64,000 nucleotides of DNA from Arcuatula senhousia. Lineage: Eukaryota > Mollusca > Bivalvia > Mytilida > Mytilidae. The notes under the pieces are model-generated. The model did no database searches. It saw only the letters and a list, made by a program, of their open reading frames with translations, and was not told where the DNA came from. The position numbers and the translations under genes were made by a program. The stretch spans positions 66,526,867-66,590,866 of the forward strand of contig OZ020303.1 in assembly GCA_963971305.1 (NCBI GenBank), given 5' to 3'. Position 1 is the stretch's first letter, and each line of letters starts with the position of its first letter. This document shows, piece after piece, positions 10,608 through 20,969 of this stretch.

Positions 10608-10899
10608 AAATAATACTCAGAATTTGAATAAAATTTCAAACATCAAAGTTAAATTATATTCTAAATATACAGTATACTAGCTCATGCAGCTATAATGAAA
10701 AAGAAGAGATAAAATACCGATTACAGATGTAATACTGTTATGTGACATATTGAACACTAATATGGAATCCTATCCTAGATAGTGAAACAAGACCTCCAAT
10801 AATGAAAATAAATTGAATATTTAATTGAACAAAACAGAAAATGAGGAAAAAGTTTTAGGCTGAACGGTGCAAAGATGGGATTTTGTGAATTTTTGATAA
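10501..10899 (+). repeat. PLE pseudo-LTR copy B
   Basis: Matches 5358-5758 and 13127-13513 almost base for base up to 'tttttgataa' (10899). It directly precedes the intact PLE ORF by 32 bases, so it would supply the 5' leader of that element. Penelope-like elements characteristically carry such long terminal repeats with hammerhead motifs. Confidence 0.85.
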
Positions 10900-10931
10900 C
10901 AAATATAAAATAAACTGACGATCAATACGTT

Positions 10932-12701
10932 ATGTTAGGCAAAGGGTTAAAATATATACCACAACCCAAATGTAGTAACATCAGAATATCTTTACTGAAA
11001 AGTTTTGACGAATTTGCTAGAAAAATGAGATGTCGATATCATTTCAGTGATAATCAGGATAATATAATCCATCCATTTCGAAATAAATCAAACTTTACTC
11101 CAAGCTATACATGTCATGAACTTGAAAACTATTTATACTTGACTAAATTTGATTTATCAAGTATGCCATTAAAACATCAAAAGGTTAATGGTAATAAAGA
11201 AGATAGACACACTTTGCAATCATTACGAAATATACCAGACGTCATTATTTCTAAAAGTGACAAAAGTGGATCAATATGTATAGTAAATAAACAACAATAC
11301 ATTAATGAAGGCCTAAGACAACTCCAGTCAAAACACTACAATGAAATAAATCAACCAGATGATACTACACTAAAAAACAATTTGAGAGATTTGATTTATA
11401 ACATGTGGGATAAAAATGAAATAGATAAGACAACGTTTGATTTCTTATGTGGCACTTTAAAAAGTGAAATAAAACTTGGTAGATTATTTCTGCTTCCAAA
11501 ATTACATAAAATTGACAAAGATACACTTACAAATATCATGAATGGATCAAAAGTTATTACGGAACTACCCGTATGCAGACCGATAATTTCTCAGATTAAC
11601 TCGGTCACTGAGCGAATAAGTCAAATAATAGACTATTTCTTGATACCTATCGTTAAACGACAAAACACATCTATAAGAGACAGCTCAGACTTAATAAACA
11701 AAATAGAATCAATTAAACACCCTCAAGACTGTCTTTTAACTACCTTTGATATATCTAGCATGTACACAAACTTAGAGTTTGAAGAACTGATCACTGCAGT
11801 AAAAAGAGCATGGAATGAAAAGATTATAAACGATTATATCATTCCAACACCTTCAATTGAAACAATAGGTTCTCTAGTAAGATTTGTACTAGAAAACAAT
11901 TACTTTAGATTCAACGATAAGTTTTACAAACAAAAAATCGGAGCCAGCATGGGTTCTAAATGTAGTCCAGAGATATGTGATATCAGGGCGTTTGAAGTCA
12001 TACAAGAAATTTTAAACAGCTTTGACAAAAGAAATAAAATAATTTTCTTTGGACGTTATAGAGATGACGGCCTTATAACATACTCGGGAAGCGAGGAGGA
12101 GTTAACTGAACTCTTCCAAATTGCTAATTCACGCCACAACCTATTGAAATTTACTTACGATATTTCAAAAACTGAAACTGTATTTCTAGATACAGTGATA
12201 TTTAAAGGGCAAAGATTCCAAAGAAATGGAATTTTTGATATCAGAAGCTATACAAAACCTTCTAATACTCATCAGTATCTTCACAGAACTTCATATCATA
12301 ACCCAGCAGTTTTCAAAGGCTTTATTAAAGGTGAAACAATAAGGCATATAAGAAATAACAATAATGAACAAACGTTGGTCGAAACTCTGGACAAATTTAA
12401 AACCCATTTGCTACAAAGAGGCTACAAAATACACGAAATAAATAAACACATTAATGCGGCCTTAAATCGGAATCGAAATGATCTATTGACACATAGCAAG
12501 AATAGTGACAAAAATAAAATACCATTGGTGTTAGTCATAAAATATGATAACTCAATCAGGAAATTGGGGTTTTATTTGAGAAAGCACTGGCATAAACTCA
12601 AAAGAGATGAGAAATGCAAAAAAGTTTTTAATGAAAATCCTATAACATCCTATTGCAGACATAAAAATCTGGGTGACTACATAATAAACTCCAAGATATA
12701 A
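10932..12701 (+). CDS. Penelope-like reverse transcriptase, intact ORF without nuclease domain
   Basis: A single open frame of 589 residues starts at ATG 10932, 32 bases after the pLTR. It is an RNA-directed DNA polymerase of the Penelope-like type. Visible landmarks are an N-terminal conserved block (GKGLKYIPQPK), 'RLFLLPKLHK' and 'CRPIISQINS' (RT motifs 1-2), motif A TFDISSMYTNLEF (about residue 275), motif B KIGASMGSKCSPE, motif C GRYRDDGL with the two catalytic aspartates, then HNLLKFTYDIS and FLDTVIFKG. The C-terminal block (SYTKPSNTHQYLHRTSYH, VFKGFIKGE) is typical of the family. The protein ends at 'NLGDYIINSKI', where endonuclease-bearing PLEs continue into a GIY-YIG domain; none is found downstream. 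The frame is free of stops and bounded by pLTRs, so it could be young. Exact PLE clade not determined. Confidence 0.9.
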   Translation: MLGKGLKYIPQPKCSNIRISLLKSFDEFARKMRCRYHFSDNQDNIIHPFRNKSNFTPSYTCHELENYLYLTKFDLSSMPLKHQKVNGNKEDRHTLQSLRNIPDVIISKSDKSGSICIVNKQQYINEGLRQLQSKHYNEINQPDDTTLKNNLRDLIYNMWDKNEIDKTTFDFLCGTLKSEIKLGRLFLLPKLHKIDKDTLTNIMNGSKVITELPVCRPIISQINSVTERISQIIDYFLIPIVKRQNTSIRDSSDLINKIESIKHPQDCLLTTFDISSMYTNLEFEELITAVKRAWNEKIINDYIIPTPSIETIGSLVRFVLENNYFRFNDKFYKQKIGASMGSKCSPEICDIRAFEVIQEILNSFDKRNKIIFFGRYRDDGLITYSGSEEELTELFQIANSRHNLLKFTYDISKTETVFLDTVIFKGQRFQRNGIFDIRSYTKPSNTHQYLHRTSYHNPAVFKGFIKGETIRHIRNNNNEQTLVETLDKFKTHLLQRGYKIHEINKHINAALNRNRNDLLTHSKNSDKNKIPLVLVIKYDNSIRKLGFYLRKHWHKLKRDEKCKKVFNENPITSYCRHKNLGDYIINSKI

Positions 12702-12722
12702 ACCTAAGCTAGATGTTTCAAG

Positions 12723-12838
12723 GGACCCCTGATGAAGCAGACTTGGAACAACTAGAAAATGTTATATAGCCACTAATAAGAAAAACATCCGTCCGATCTA
12801 TTTTGAAAAAGCTGCCGAAACACTGTGGTGTAGGGTCC
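12723..12838 (+). ncRNA. Type I hammerhead ribozyme in the PLE 3' region, long stem-II loop
   Basis: Lies 21 bases after the RT stop codon. Stem I is GGACCC 12723-12728 with GGGTCC 12833-12838, six perfect pairs. CTGATGA is 12729-12735. Stem II is GCAG 12737-12740 with CTGC 12812-12815, beside an A/C mismatch and with a 71-base loop. GAAA is 12817-12820. Stem III is ACAC with GTGT (12820-12823, 12828-12831) and a TGTG loop. Cleavage is predicted after A12832. The long stem-II insertion is unusual. All other constraints are met. Confidence 0.72.
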
Positions 12839-12889
12839 GGGATTATAATTAGGATGTGCGTGGCTGTAGGGTACCTGATATTAAAATAA

Positions 12890-13117
12890 AACGAAGTTCA
12901 ATCCAGCTATAAAAAAATTGAAAAAAATTTTAATTAAACATTGGCAGGTATTGCAGAGCAATAAAAGATGCAAGCAAATATTTAATAGGCTTCCTATGAT
13001 TGCATACAAAAGAGGAAAAAACTTACAAGATTTGTTTAAAAAATAAACAACAATTCTAATAGAATCGACACCCTGGACACTCAGAAACAGAAAACAATAA
13101 ATGGGTTAATTGATTTA
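12890..13117 (+). mobile_element. 3' end fragment of a second PLE (copy-A family)
   Basis: Matches 8378-8610 (C-terminal codons and 3' tail, to 'gggttaattgattta'). A short deletion stands where copy A has 'aatggtaatcacaaa'. It runs straight into pLTR C, so the order 3' end then pLTR is preserved, the head-to-tail junction expected of partly tandem PLE insertions. Confidence 0.8.
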
Positions 13118-13120
13118 AAT

Positions 13121-13513
13121 GGTGTCTTGTCTAGCTGTATTAAAATATAGAAGAATGATTTTGACAACTGATGATGGACCATCATTCTTAATAAAGTTAA
13201 TAATATTTAATACAGTAAGGTCCGAAACTCAGAATTTGAATAAAATTTCAAACATCAAAGTTAGAAGTACATTCTAAATATACAGTATACTAGCTCATGT
13301 AGCTATAATGAAAAAGAAGAGATAACATACTGATTACAGATGTAATACTGTTATGTGACATATTGAACAATAATATGGAATCCTATCCTAGATAGTAAAA
13401 CAAGACCTCCAATAATAAAATAAATTGAATATTTAATTGAACAAAACGGAAAATGAGGAAAAAGTTTTAAGCTGAACGGTGCAAAGATGGGATTTTGTGA
13501 TTTTTTGATAATG
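13121..13513 (+). repeat. PLE pseudo-LTR copy C with partial type III hammerhead
   Basis: Upstream stem-III strand GGTGT 13121-13125, cleavage-site C13126, perfect stem I TTGTC 13127-13131 with GACAA 13163-13167, CTGATGA 13168-13174, perfect stem II GGACC 13176-13180 with GGTCC 13219-13223, and GAAA 13224-13227. A deletion of about 14 bases relative to copies A and B removes the downstream stem-III strand, so this copy should not cleave. Similarity ends near 13513. Confidence 0.82.
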
Positions 13514-13523
13514 ATATAATTTG

Positions 13524-14445
13524 TGTCACTTCTCAGCAGAAGAAATGGTCAAAGGCAAAAAATTACCTTTCCAAATCCAAAGGAACGAAGCTCTTTGACA
13601 TAATTACATATGATAGATTTAATTTACATTTACATGTACACGTTCAGAAAATCCCATCATGAAGCTACATGTATTGTAAAATTTTGATGGTGCTGATGAA
13701 AATTTTATTTATGAAAAGTATTTATACATGTACATGTACATATGTACTCTAAAGTGACAGATACAGTAATTTCAAAAAGGGGCCCACTGACAGACTAGGG
13801 GGGTCAACTAAATTGGTTGCTTTAATTATTCTTATATATCCAACCAAATTGAAATTTTTCAAAAAAAGGAGGGAAGGGCTGGGATATGAAATATCTTGTA
13901 GGAATGAAGTTAAGTGTATCATGTGTAACATTGTTTGTCATTTTTCTTAAATTTGTAACTGCATTAAGACATGCATGTTACAGTATGTACACATGTAAAA
14001 CAGTTTGCTATTTGATTTTATAAATGTGATGTTTCTAGAATGCAGTCAAGTTCACTTCTCAGCTGAAGAAATGATCAAAGGCAAATGATTACCTTTCCAA
14101 ATCCAAAGGAACGAAACTCATCTGACATACATACATATGATTATATTTAATTGATATGCATCAACATGCATGTACATGTACTATAAAATCCCCAAGTGAA
14201 GCTATGTGTAGGTGCGTGAATGTAATGTATATGAAGGGTATATATACATGTACATGTACAATGAAGATATTATGTACTCTATAGTGATAGATGCAGATAT
14301 TTCCACAAGGGGGGGGGGCACTGACAGGCTGAGGGGGTCCACTTTGTTCATGCTTCAATAATTCTTTTATATTTCACACCAAATTTTTCCCTAGTAAAGG
14401 GGGGCTTGGATATGTGGTATTTTGTAGGAGTGTAGTCAAGTTTAT
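13524..14445. repeat. Tandem duplication of a ~0.5-kb unit
   Basis: The block beginning 'cacttctcagc' at about 13530 recurs at 14053. It includes the same 'ttacctttccaaatccaaaggaacga' region (longer than quoted elsewhere), the ACATGTAC repeats, the 'cactgacag.ct' G-rich segment, and the 'gggatatg..atattttgtagga' end. Copies are diverged and contain no coding frame. Confidence 0.7.
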
Positions 14446-14789
14446 GTCATTCCTGCTCATTCTTCGTTTCAGTAAATTGTAATCTTTGAATTGAAAAAAT
14501 GGTCAACGTACGTATCATTGACCTGTATATCAATAATACCGGTGAATAATACATGTATGTCTATTTTGGTATACATTTAACACTTTTCAAGTTTATTTGG
14601 TTACAGTATGTTTTCATGTTGTCTTTTCATTGTGTAGAATCTGAATAATTGTCTTGGTTACTTGATCTTTACATGTAGCCAGGGATTAAATAAAACTGAT
14701 TTGGACATCCCTGATGTAGCCAAGTTTGGCCAGGAATTAAATAAAACTGACTTTTTGGACATCCCTCAGGTTTGGCCAACACTTTCATG

Positions 14790-15906
14790 AAGGCACAAGC
14801 TCCTGTTACGTCCAATTACGTAACTTTAAGGGGAAAATTTATCTATGCTCCTGTTACGTTCCTTCCGGGACATAATAAATTCCGGACCCATTACGGATGG
14901 GGGGAACGAATCAAATACGGATTTATTATCAACGTAACTGTAGAATTTAAACACTTCACATGCTAAAGTAACTTACGTGAGAAAAACAATTACAAGATTA
15001 TGTAAAATTTGGGGGTTTTTTGTTCAAAACTCTTATTGTATTTTGTAGATTGTAAATTATATGATTATTGTTTTAATTAATAAAATACTGAACATAATAA
15101 ACATTGGTTCACTTATTGAGATCGAAGACTGTATGCCCACGGCCTTTGCACTCGATCCTTGACCTATGTTGACCTGGTTTGCTGAGTAAAAATCTAGCTC
15201 AGTGAGCGCTGTCTGTTTATTCAAGGTAGAAATGTGTGATCAATCACCCATTTTTGAAGTTGGAAAACTTTATAGAAATATGCCGATCTCGAAAATGATA
15301 TTGATACGTATCAAAGAACAAATTAAGCGCAGTTCTAGAAAATTGTCAAATGGAATAAAAATTAGAGGGAGAGAAATAGATGCAGAGACAGTAAGTAATG
15401 TTGTGTACAAAGAAATTCATTTCACTTGCATTCATGGAGGCAGGAACTTAAAAGTAATTTTTGGGTCATACTTTCACGTTAGACAGTCAGAGAAAAGGGT
15501 TTCACAACTACAAGTGATGAGATACGTATTTTTATCACACTCGTTAGATATCTGTCAAAGGAAACTCGCAAATACTCGTTTCCTAATTTGACAAATATCT
15601 AACTCTATGTGATAAAAATCCGTATCTCATCACTTATAGTTGTGAAACCTGCATTTATTACTATTATTTACAATTACGATGTATATTGATAATTAAAAAT
15701 ACTTACTCTAAACTTTAATAAAATATTTTTTCACGTAACTTTAAGGTTTAAATTCTACAGTTACGTTGATAAATCCGTATTTGATTCGTTCCCCCCATCC
15801 GTAATGGGTTCGGAACTTATTATGTCCCGGAATGAACGTAACGGGAGCATAGATAAATTTTCGCCTTAAAGTTACGTAATTGGACGTAACAGGAGCTTGT
15901 GCCTTT
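14790..15906. mobile_element. Foldback element with ~165-bp terminal inverted repeats
   Basis: 14790-14955 and 15742-15906 are inverted copies with a few differences, starting AGGCACAAGCTCCTGTTACG. A second inverted repeat, arms about 65 bases, sits inside at 15499-15651. The only long frame (15202-15591, 129 residues) is unlike any protein I know and runs into the inner palindrome. No flanking duplication is obvious. Non-autonomous long-TIR element; superfamily unknown. Confidence 0.7.
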
Positions 15907-15949
15907 CAGGAATGGTCATTATTACTTTTAAGAAAGGAGGGGGTCACCA

Positions 15950-17950
15950 AATCAAATTTATTGGCACAAACACATAATGTACATGGTTAAGGCCCAATTA
16001 CAGACAGATATAATAACAGTAGGTCCAACGAGGCAAAATTGATTATTCAGGTCGACGAAAAAAGACCCCATAAAGGCACGAACAACAAAAACATGTATGC
16101 ATAACCCAGTCAAAACACACAAAACTATGATAAAAATTCATATAGGGCCTCGCCGTATGCATCTTAAAACATGTCCGTCTCAATCACATATCAAATAAAT
16201 AAATTATAAATATAATGTTGTAAAATTGTGAAGATATCTTACCTTTCTTACTTGATTTCACACTGAAATTTGAGGTGTTGATGTCTGATTTTCTTTGTTC
16301 TGGACGCGCGGGAAATGCACGTGTATTCTATGAATACGCGTGCGCGATTTTGGAATGTGAAACAGAGAGTCACGTGGTTTCCCAATAAAACCTATTAAAA
16401 TTGTAAGTTTTTTTTTTAATCCATATATATAATAATTATTTGAAATGATAATAATTAATGAAATGTATTTAATTCGGAGTTTTTTTTTGTATTTGCATAT
16501 AATTATATATTATCGACTCTAGTCATCTATGAAACTAAAAGGGGGGAGCCGAATGTTACGCGATGACAAAAAGGGGGGATTCGAAAATATTAACCTCTAG
16601 AAACAGTAAATCTGTTCAATATTCAATGAGGGGGGTACAGATAGGACACAAATATTTATTTGCATATAGAAAGTTTAAAAAACATAAAAAGGGGGGACTG
16701 ATTGATCATTTTCGGATATAGTAGCAAAGTTCCAAATATAAAAATTGGGGGGGGGGGTATTGTCAGACTGAAATAAAAGGGCAGAACAGCTAGTCCTTTT
16801 ATAAAAACAAAAACAAAAACAAAAACGCAACATGGTGTTTTCGACGAATGTTTTGTTTAAAGAGGAATTTAAAGTGCCAGATACCCCTATATCTGTCCTA
16901 TTACATTAATCAAATCCCCAAAAAAGGGCAATTAAGTTGACAGGGATTCCTATCAAGCTTTAAGGAAAAGAAAAAAGATCACAAATTTCTTTTTCATAAT
17001 ATAAAATACCATCAATTTGGTCTAAACAAACCAGAGAAGAACAACGTACATAGAACACACACACATCGATTAGTTAATATCATATTATATCCACAGTTAC
17101 TCAGACCGCATAGTTCTGCGCTATTAATATATGACCAGTCTAAAATAAACAAGAAAAAAAACTGTGAGCAACAGCTCGCTAATGAATAACCCTGCCCCTA
17201 AAACGGAAGACATTTAATATTATAAGAAGTCATGGCAAATTGACAATATGTCACAGCGCAAGTTTATTAAAGAAATCCATTCAGGGGTTTAGGAGGAGTT
17301 GCAGATAAGAAATGGGTACCCTTTTAAGTCACACAGTCAGGTCCATGTTTTGCTATGGGAAGCCAAAATAATGCGGATCAAATTTTTGAATACGCAGAAG
17401 GTGCACATCTACATTATGTCACAAAGATAAGAGTTCCATGAAAATTGTTCAAGGGGTTTAGGAGGTGTTGATGATAAAGATTGGTACCCCGAGATGTAAC
17501 TGAAGGACCGACGGACACACGGACGGACACTCCTATCACTATATACCCCCGCGACCTTTCAAGCAAGGATATCAAAGGATGCTCGAAATCGAATTAAGCA
17601 TAAATCAAATAAGTCAAGAAATGTACCTTTAACATGTATGGGCAAGGCAAACAACATACAGGAAAAAGTGAACTCAACAACTAAAAACAAACAACAACTA
17701 GGAAATAAAATCGCAATGGAAAACAGCTTGCATATAGTTTAAGCTGATTTTTCATCTTTGCTTTGCCCCCTTCTTACTTCTTTTCAAACGCCAATCATCT
17801 CTTTAAAGTTCACATTATTTAAAAAAAAATGTTTATGTATGTGGTGCTTTTTTCTCTGATAGTCTCATTCGGGATTTTGCTTCCTGAATATAAAAGAATT
17901 AGAAAATAGTTTTCTCTACATCTAATGTAATGCGTTAAAAGAGTTAGCTA
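15950..17950. other. No gene seen; G-run repeats
   Basis: Contains several poly-G tracts (16545, 16573, 16626, 16691, 16745), an AAAAAC microsatellite (16805-16830) and a 'ggacggacac' tract near 17505-17535 with the phrase 'tttaggaggtgttg', which resembles an eroded dispersed repeat. No supported coding frame. Confidence 0.55.
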
Positions 17951-17954
17951 CAAA

Positions 17955-18402
17955 GCAAATTCAACGTGTATTCGTCATTGTAAGCGCGACGTTGAAATTG
18001 TCGACATTGTTTCAACGTCGATAATTTAACCTATTCTCAACGTTGAAACTTGCAACCTAATTTCAACGTGGATTCAATGTGTTAAAATGGTATGTTTTAA
18101 GCATCAACGTTGATTCAACGTCGGGCGTTAAACCTATATAAACGTTGAATCTGTCAACTTCATTTCAACGTGGAATCAACGTGTTGAAATGTAACGTTTT
18201 AATCATCAACGTTGATTCAACGTCGATAGCTTAACCTATGTAAACGTTGAAACTGTCAACTTCTTTTCAACGTGGAATCAACGTGTTGAGTTGTAACGTT
18301 TACATTATCAACGTTGGTTCAACGTTTAAAATAGGTTGACCGACGTTGCAACTTGATTTCAACCTATTTTCAACGTTGAAACAACGTTGAGTGCCCGCTG
18401 GG
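17955..18402. repeat. CAACGTTG subterminal repeats, right end
   Basis: At least four degenerate repeats of about 110 bases containing 'atcaacgttgattcaacgtc' and 'ttcaacgtggaatcaacgtg', ending in GTGCCCGCTGGG. Inverted relative to the array at 2950-3185. Confidence 0.7.
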
Positions 18403-18639
18403 AACGTGTGGAATGTTTTAGAAAATTGAAATGTTGTCAAGAAGCAAAGAGGCACCTATGGGGCAATTGTCAACAGTCCGAAAGGCAAACAACACTTATT
18501 CTATGTCATTATTTTCTATCAGTCTTTAATGCCTTCAAAACATCGTAATAACGTCTGAGAAAAAAAGCTGTCGTTGTGGGGTTTTTTTTTGTGATCACTG
18601 ACCACCATGGTCTAAATATAATGCATATAATTCAATTCC

Positions 18640-19466
18640 AGAAAAAATTAGAAAAAATTCTTTAATAATAAATCAATAAAATAATACATTTAGATTAACA
18701 TAAACTAAAATAAAATATTCATTTAAACGAACAAACCAGTAACCATTAACGAAACCAGCACCATGTTACTCAAAACACAAAAAACAACAGAATAAAAATC
18801 AACAACACGAACTCAAGTCGTAATGAGAGGGTACTCAGCTACTTCAGCAGAGCAATCAGTTCCTGCTTGCTACAGCACACCCGTCGATCTTTTTAACAAA
18901 TAAAAATAAGAATACAATATCATCTTACAAACAAATTCGATTCAACTGAAGTTTTATTGTCTTGTATAACCTTTCGCAATTATTCAATTCAATTTGATTT
19001 TGAGATTCTATATATTTCAATACAAAATTTTTCAACGATACTTCCTGGTTAAACAAAAGACTGTCTTAGTTGTGACTTCTCAAATGTACTTAAGAACAGA
19101 AAATGTGTTGACATATTTATATATATCATGTAACTTAAAACTACCTGTTTGTAAAAATGACCCAACTTCTTTCCATTCAAAACTTTTAAAATGCACTGAC
19201 ATGACTGAGCAAAGAAATGCTAGAAATCAAATATCAATGATTATGCAACCATATCACGTCAATTATAAGACACCGAAAGTTTTTGGCACCTGAAGGAATT
19301 GACAACACGGTAGCAATATAATAGCAATATGCTCAACGAAAGAGCTCTAACAGCTCATTTTACAGCAACTATCTATTATTCATTGTTACTTTTTTCTTCG
19401 CCAAACATCATCAATTGCTTGCCACCCTTATTGACATTTTTCTAAAGTCAAATAATACGAAATCAA
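18640..19466 (+). repeat. Segmental duplication flanking the TLR, copy 1
   Basis: Same orientation and order as 26245-27535: the 'aataaatcaataaaa' start, a minus-strand dispersed repeat (18750-18890), then the segment from 18990 to 19450 ending at 'gacatttttctaaagtcaaa'. The minus-strand PLE begins at its right edge; copy 2 has no PLE there and acts as the empty site. The frame 18994-19293 is not conserved in copy 2, so I do not call it a gene. Confidence 0.75.
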
Positions 19467-20645
19467 ATAAAGGTAATAACAAAACTACCGAACTTGAATG
19501 ATCAATCTCATAGTCCAGAGAAAATGACAAAAACGAATCAGTCATACCGGAGAACTGGTGGATCGCAATGGTCCTGACTTGGTACAGGCATTTCAAACGA
19601 AATGGTGGGTTAAACCAGGTTTTATGGCGCCAAACCTCCCTCTTCCATTGCGATCTTAGGATCCGGTAATGACCATAGAACACAACATAGTTGTGAGACA
19701 CAATAGGGATATTGAGGTGATCATCTCAGTACAGCACACCAGTCAAACACTAATTAAAACAATTAACTATCATATCTTTTAACTCAATTTTGAACTTTTC
19801 TACTAGTGGCTGATAACGAAGAAAGAATTTTTTTAGTGATCGTATGAGACGTATTTTCTTATAGCCCTGCTTCAAAAGTCGGTCACGAAGAAACCGGTGT
19901 CTGATCAAAAAATCTGTGAAATGTGTGCAAGCTCTGGCATATCGAATAAGTTGAGAAATATAATCACCGTATGCAGGAGAAGTAGGTATATTGCTCTGTA
20001 GATTAGGAAAATTAATAATTTGAAAATTAAAATCGTCTCGTTTATCGTAAATTTTTGTACTGAGATGACCACCTGGGTCAAATTCGAGGTGCAAATCCAA
20101 GAAAGACGTGAAGCAATTAGATTCGGTGGTCTCTTTAATCTCCAATTCCGGAGGATATATTGAAGGAATCCAACTACCAAATGAAGTGTTATTGATAGAA
20201 AGGACATCGTCAATATATCTGAATGTAAGATTAAATGACCTTGCCTCTTTCATCTTCTTGTTCTTTACGAGTCCCTGAAGAAATTCAGTCTCGTAAGAGT
20301 ATAAAAACAAATCGGCGAGGAGAGGAGCACAGTTTGTGCCCATTGGAATGCCGATTTGTTGTTGAAAAATCTCTCCTCCGAAGGTGACAAATATGTTGTC
20401 AATGAGGAAATCAAGCATACTGCAAACTTGTTCCAGTGTGTAACAAATTTTATCTTTGAAAGATGTTTTGGAAAAGAATGTAGAATTATAACCCAAAACA
20501 ACAAAATTCCTTGAGTTTGAAAAGGCTTTTTCGAGAAGTTTTTTCAGGCGACATTTTAGTTTTTCGTGTGGCAAGGTAGTGTATTAAGTTGAAAAATCGA
20601 ACGTTTTCAAAGAGTGAACCTCAAATGACGGTTGTGTATACAGGT
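19440..20645 (-). pseudogene. Penelope-like/unclassified RT of a second family, 5'-truncated
   Basis: Minus-strand frame 20574-19750 (274 residues) with in-frame extension upstream to about 20645 (..VHSLKTFDFST). The extension is broken by a stop at 20584-20586, where related sequences read FSTLYTTL. RT motifs seen are motif A FDFST, motif B IGIPMGTNCAPLLADLF, motif C FRYIDDV, then CFTSFLDLHLEF. It ends in ..DMIVNCFN. No nuclease domain. The 3' region (19440-19740) has the 'gaggtttggcgccataaaacc' segment and ends at ATTACCTTTATT on its own strand, shared with 36774 and 43368. 5'-truncated and probably dead. It belongs near PLEs by overall shape; the clade is uncertain. Confidence 0.82.
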
Positions 20646-20679
20646 GGCAACATATCATCTTAATAGTTAGTAATCTTGA

Positions 20680-20965
20680 AAACAAAGGTAATAAGTCACA
20701 AAATTAACGAATGTGGTGTACCAATCTACGATATCAAGGAAAGGACAAAACAAGAAGACATACCGCAGAATTGACATATCGCAATTATGTTGAATTGGTA
20801 CAGGCAATTCATGATCAAAAGACATTGTGGTTAAACCAGGTTTTAAGACATAATGAGGATATTGAAGTGATCATCTCAGTACAATAACCAGCAAAACAAA
20901 AATCAAAATATTCTAACCATTTCGTCTAAAACATTTTTGAATTTTTCCACGAGTGCAAAACAGAC
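20680..20965 (-). mobile_element. Diverged 3' fragment of the same PLE family
   Basis: Repeats in order the landmarks of 19440-19840: 'gttaaaccaggtttta', 'gatattgaagtgatcatctcagtac' (slightly altered) and the codons before the stop. An older insertion next to the younger one. Confidence 0.65.
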
Positions 20966-20969
20966 ATTA

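Larger units (their letters stand above)
2935..18402. mobile_element. Possible very large nested TIR element with CAACGTTG-rich ends
   Basis: Left terminus CCCAGCAGGCACTTCAACG (2935) is matched in inverted orientation by the right terminus CAACGTTGAGTGCCCGCTGGG, ending at 18402. Both ends carry subterminal arrays of the palindrome CAACGTTG (2950-3180 and 17955-18395). The outside trinucleotides are both AAC (2932-2934 and 18403-18405), which could be a target duplication. Inside lie the two Penelope-like elements and several foldback elements, presumably later insertions. Two independent solo ends of the same family would look similar, and a 3-bp match can be chance, so the single-element reading is tentative. 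Confidence 0.35.

Noticed and set aside
13694..13720. Hammerhead-like CTGATGA..GAAA
   Set aside because: No partner for stem I or a cleavage-site strand downstream.
15202..15591. Transposase candidate inside the foldback element
   Set aside because: No catalytic motif; the end of the frame runs through the inner palindrome.
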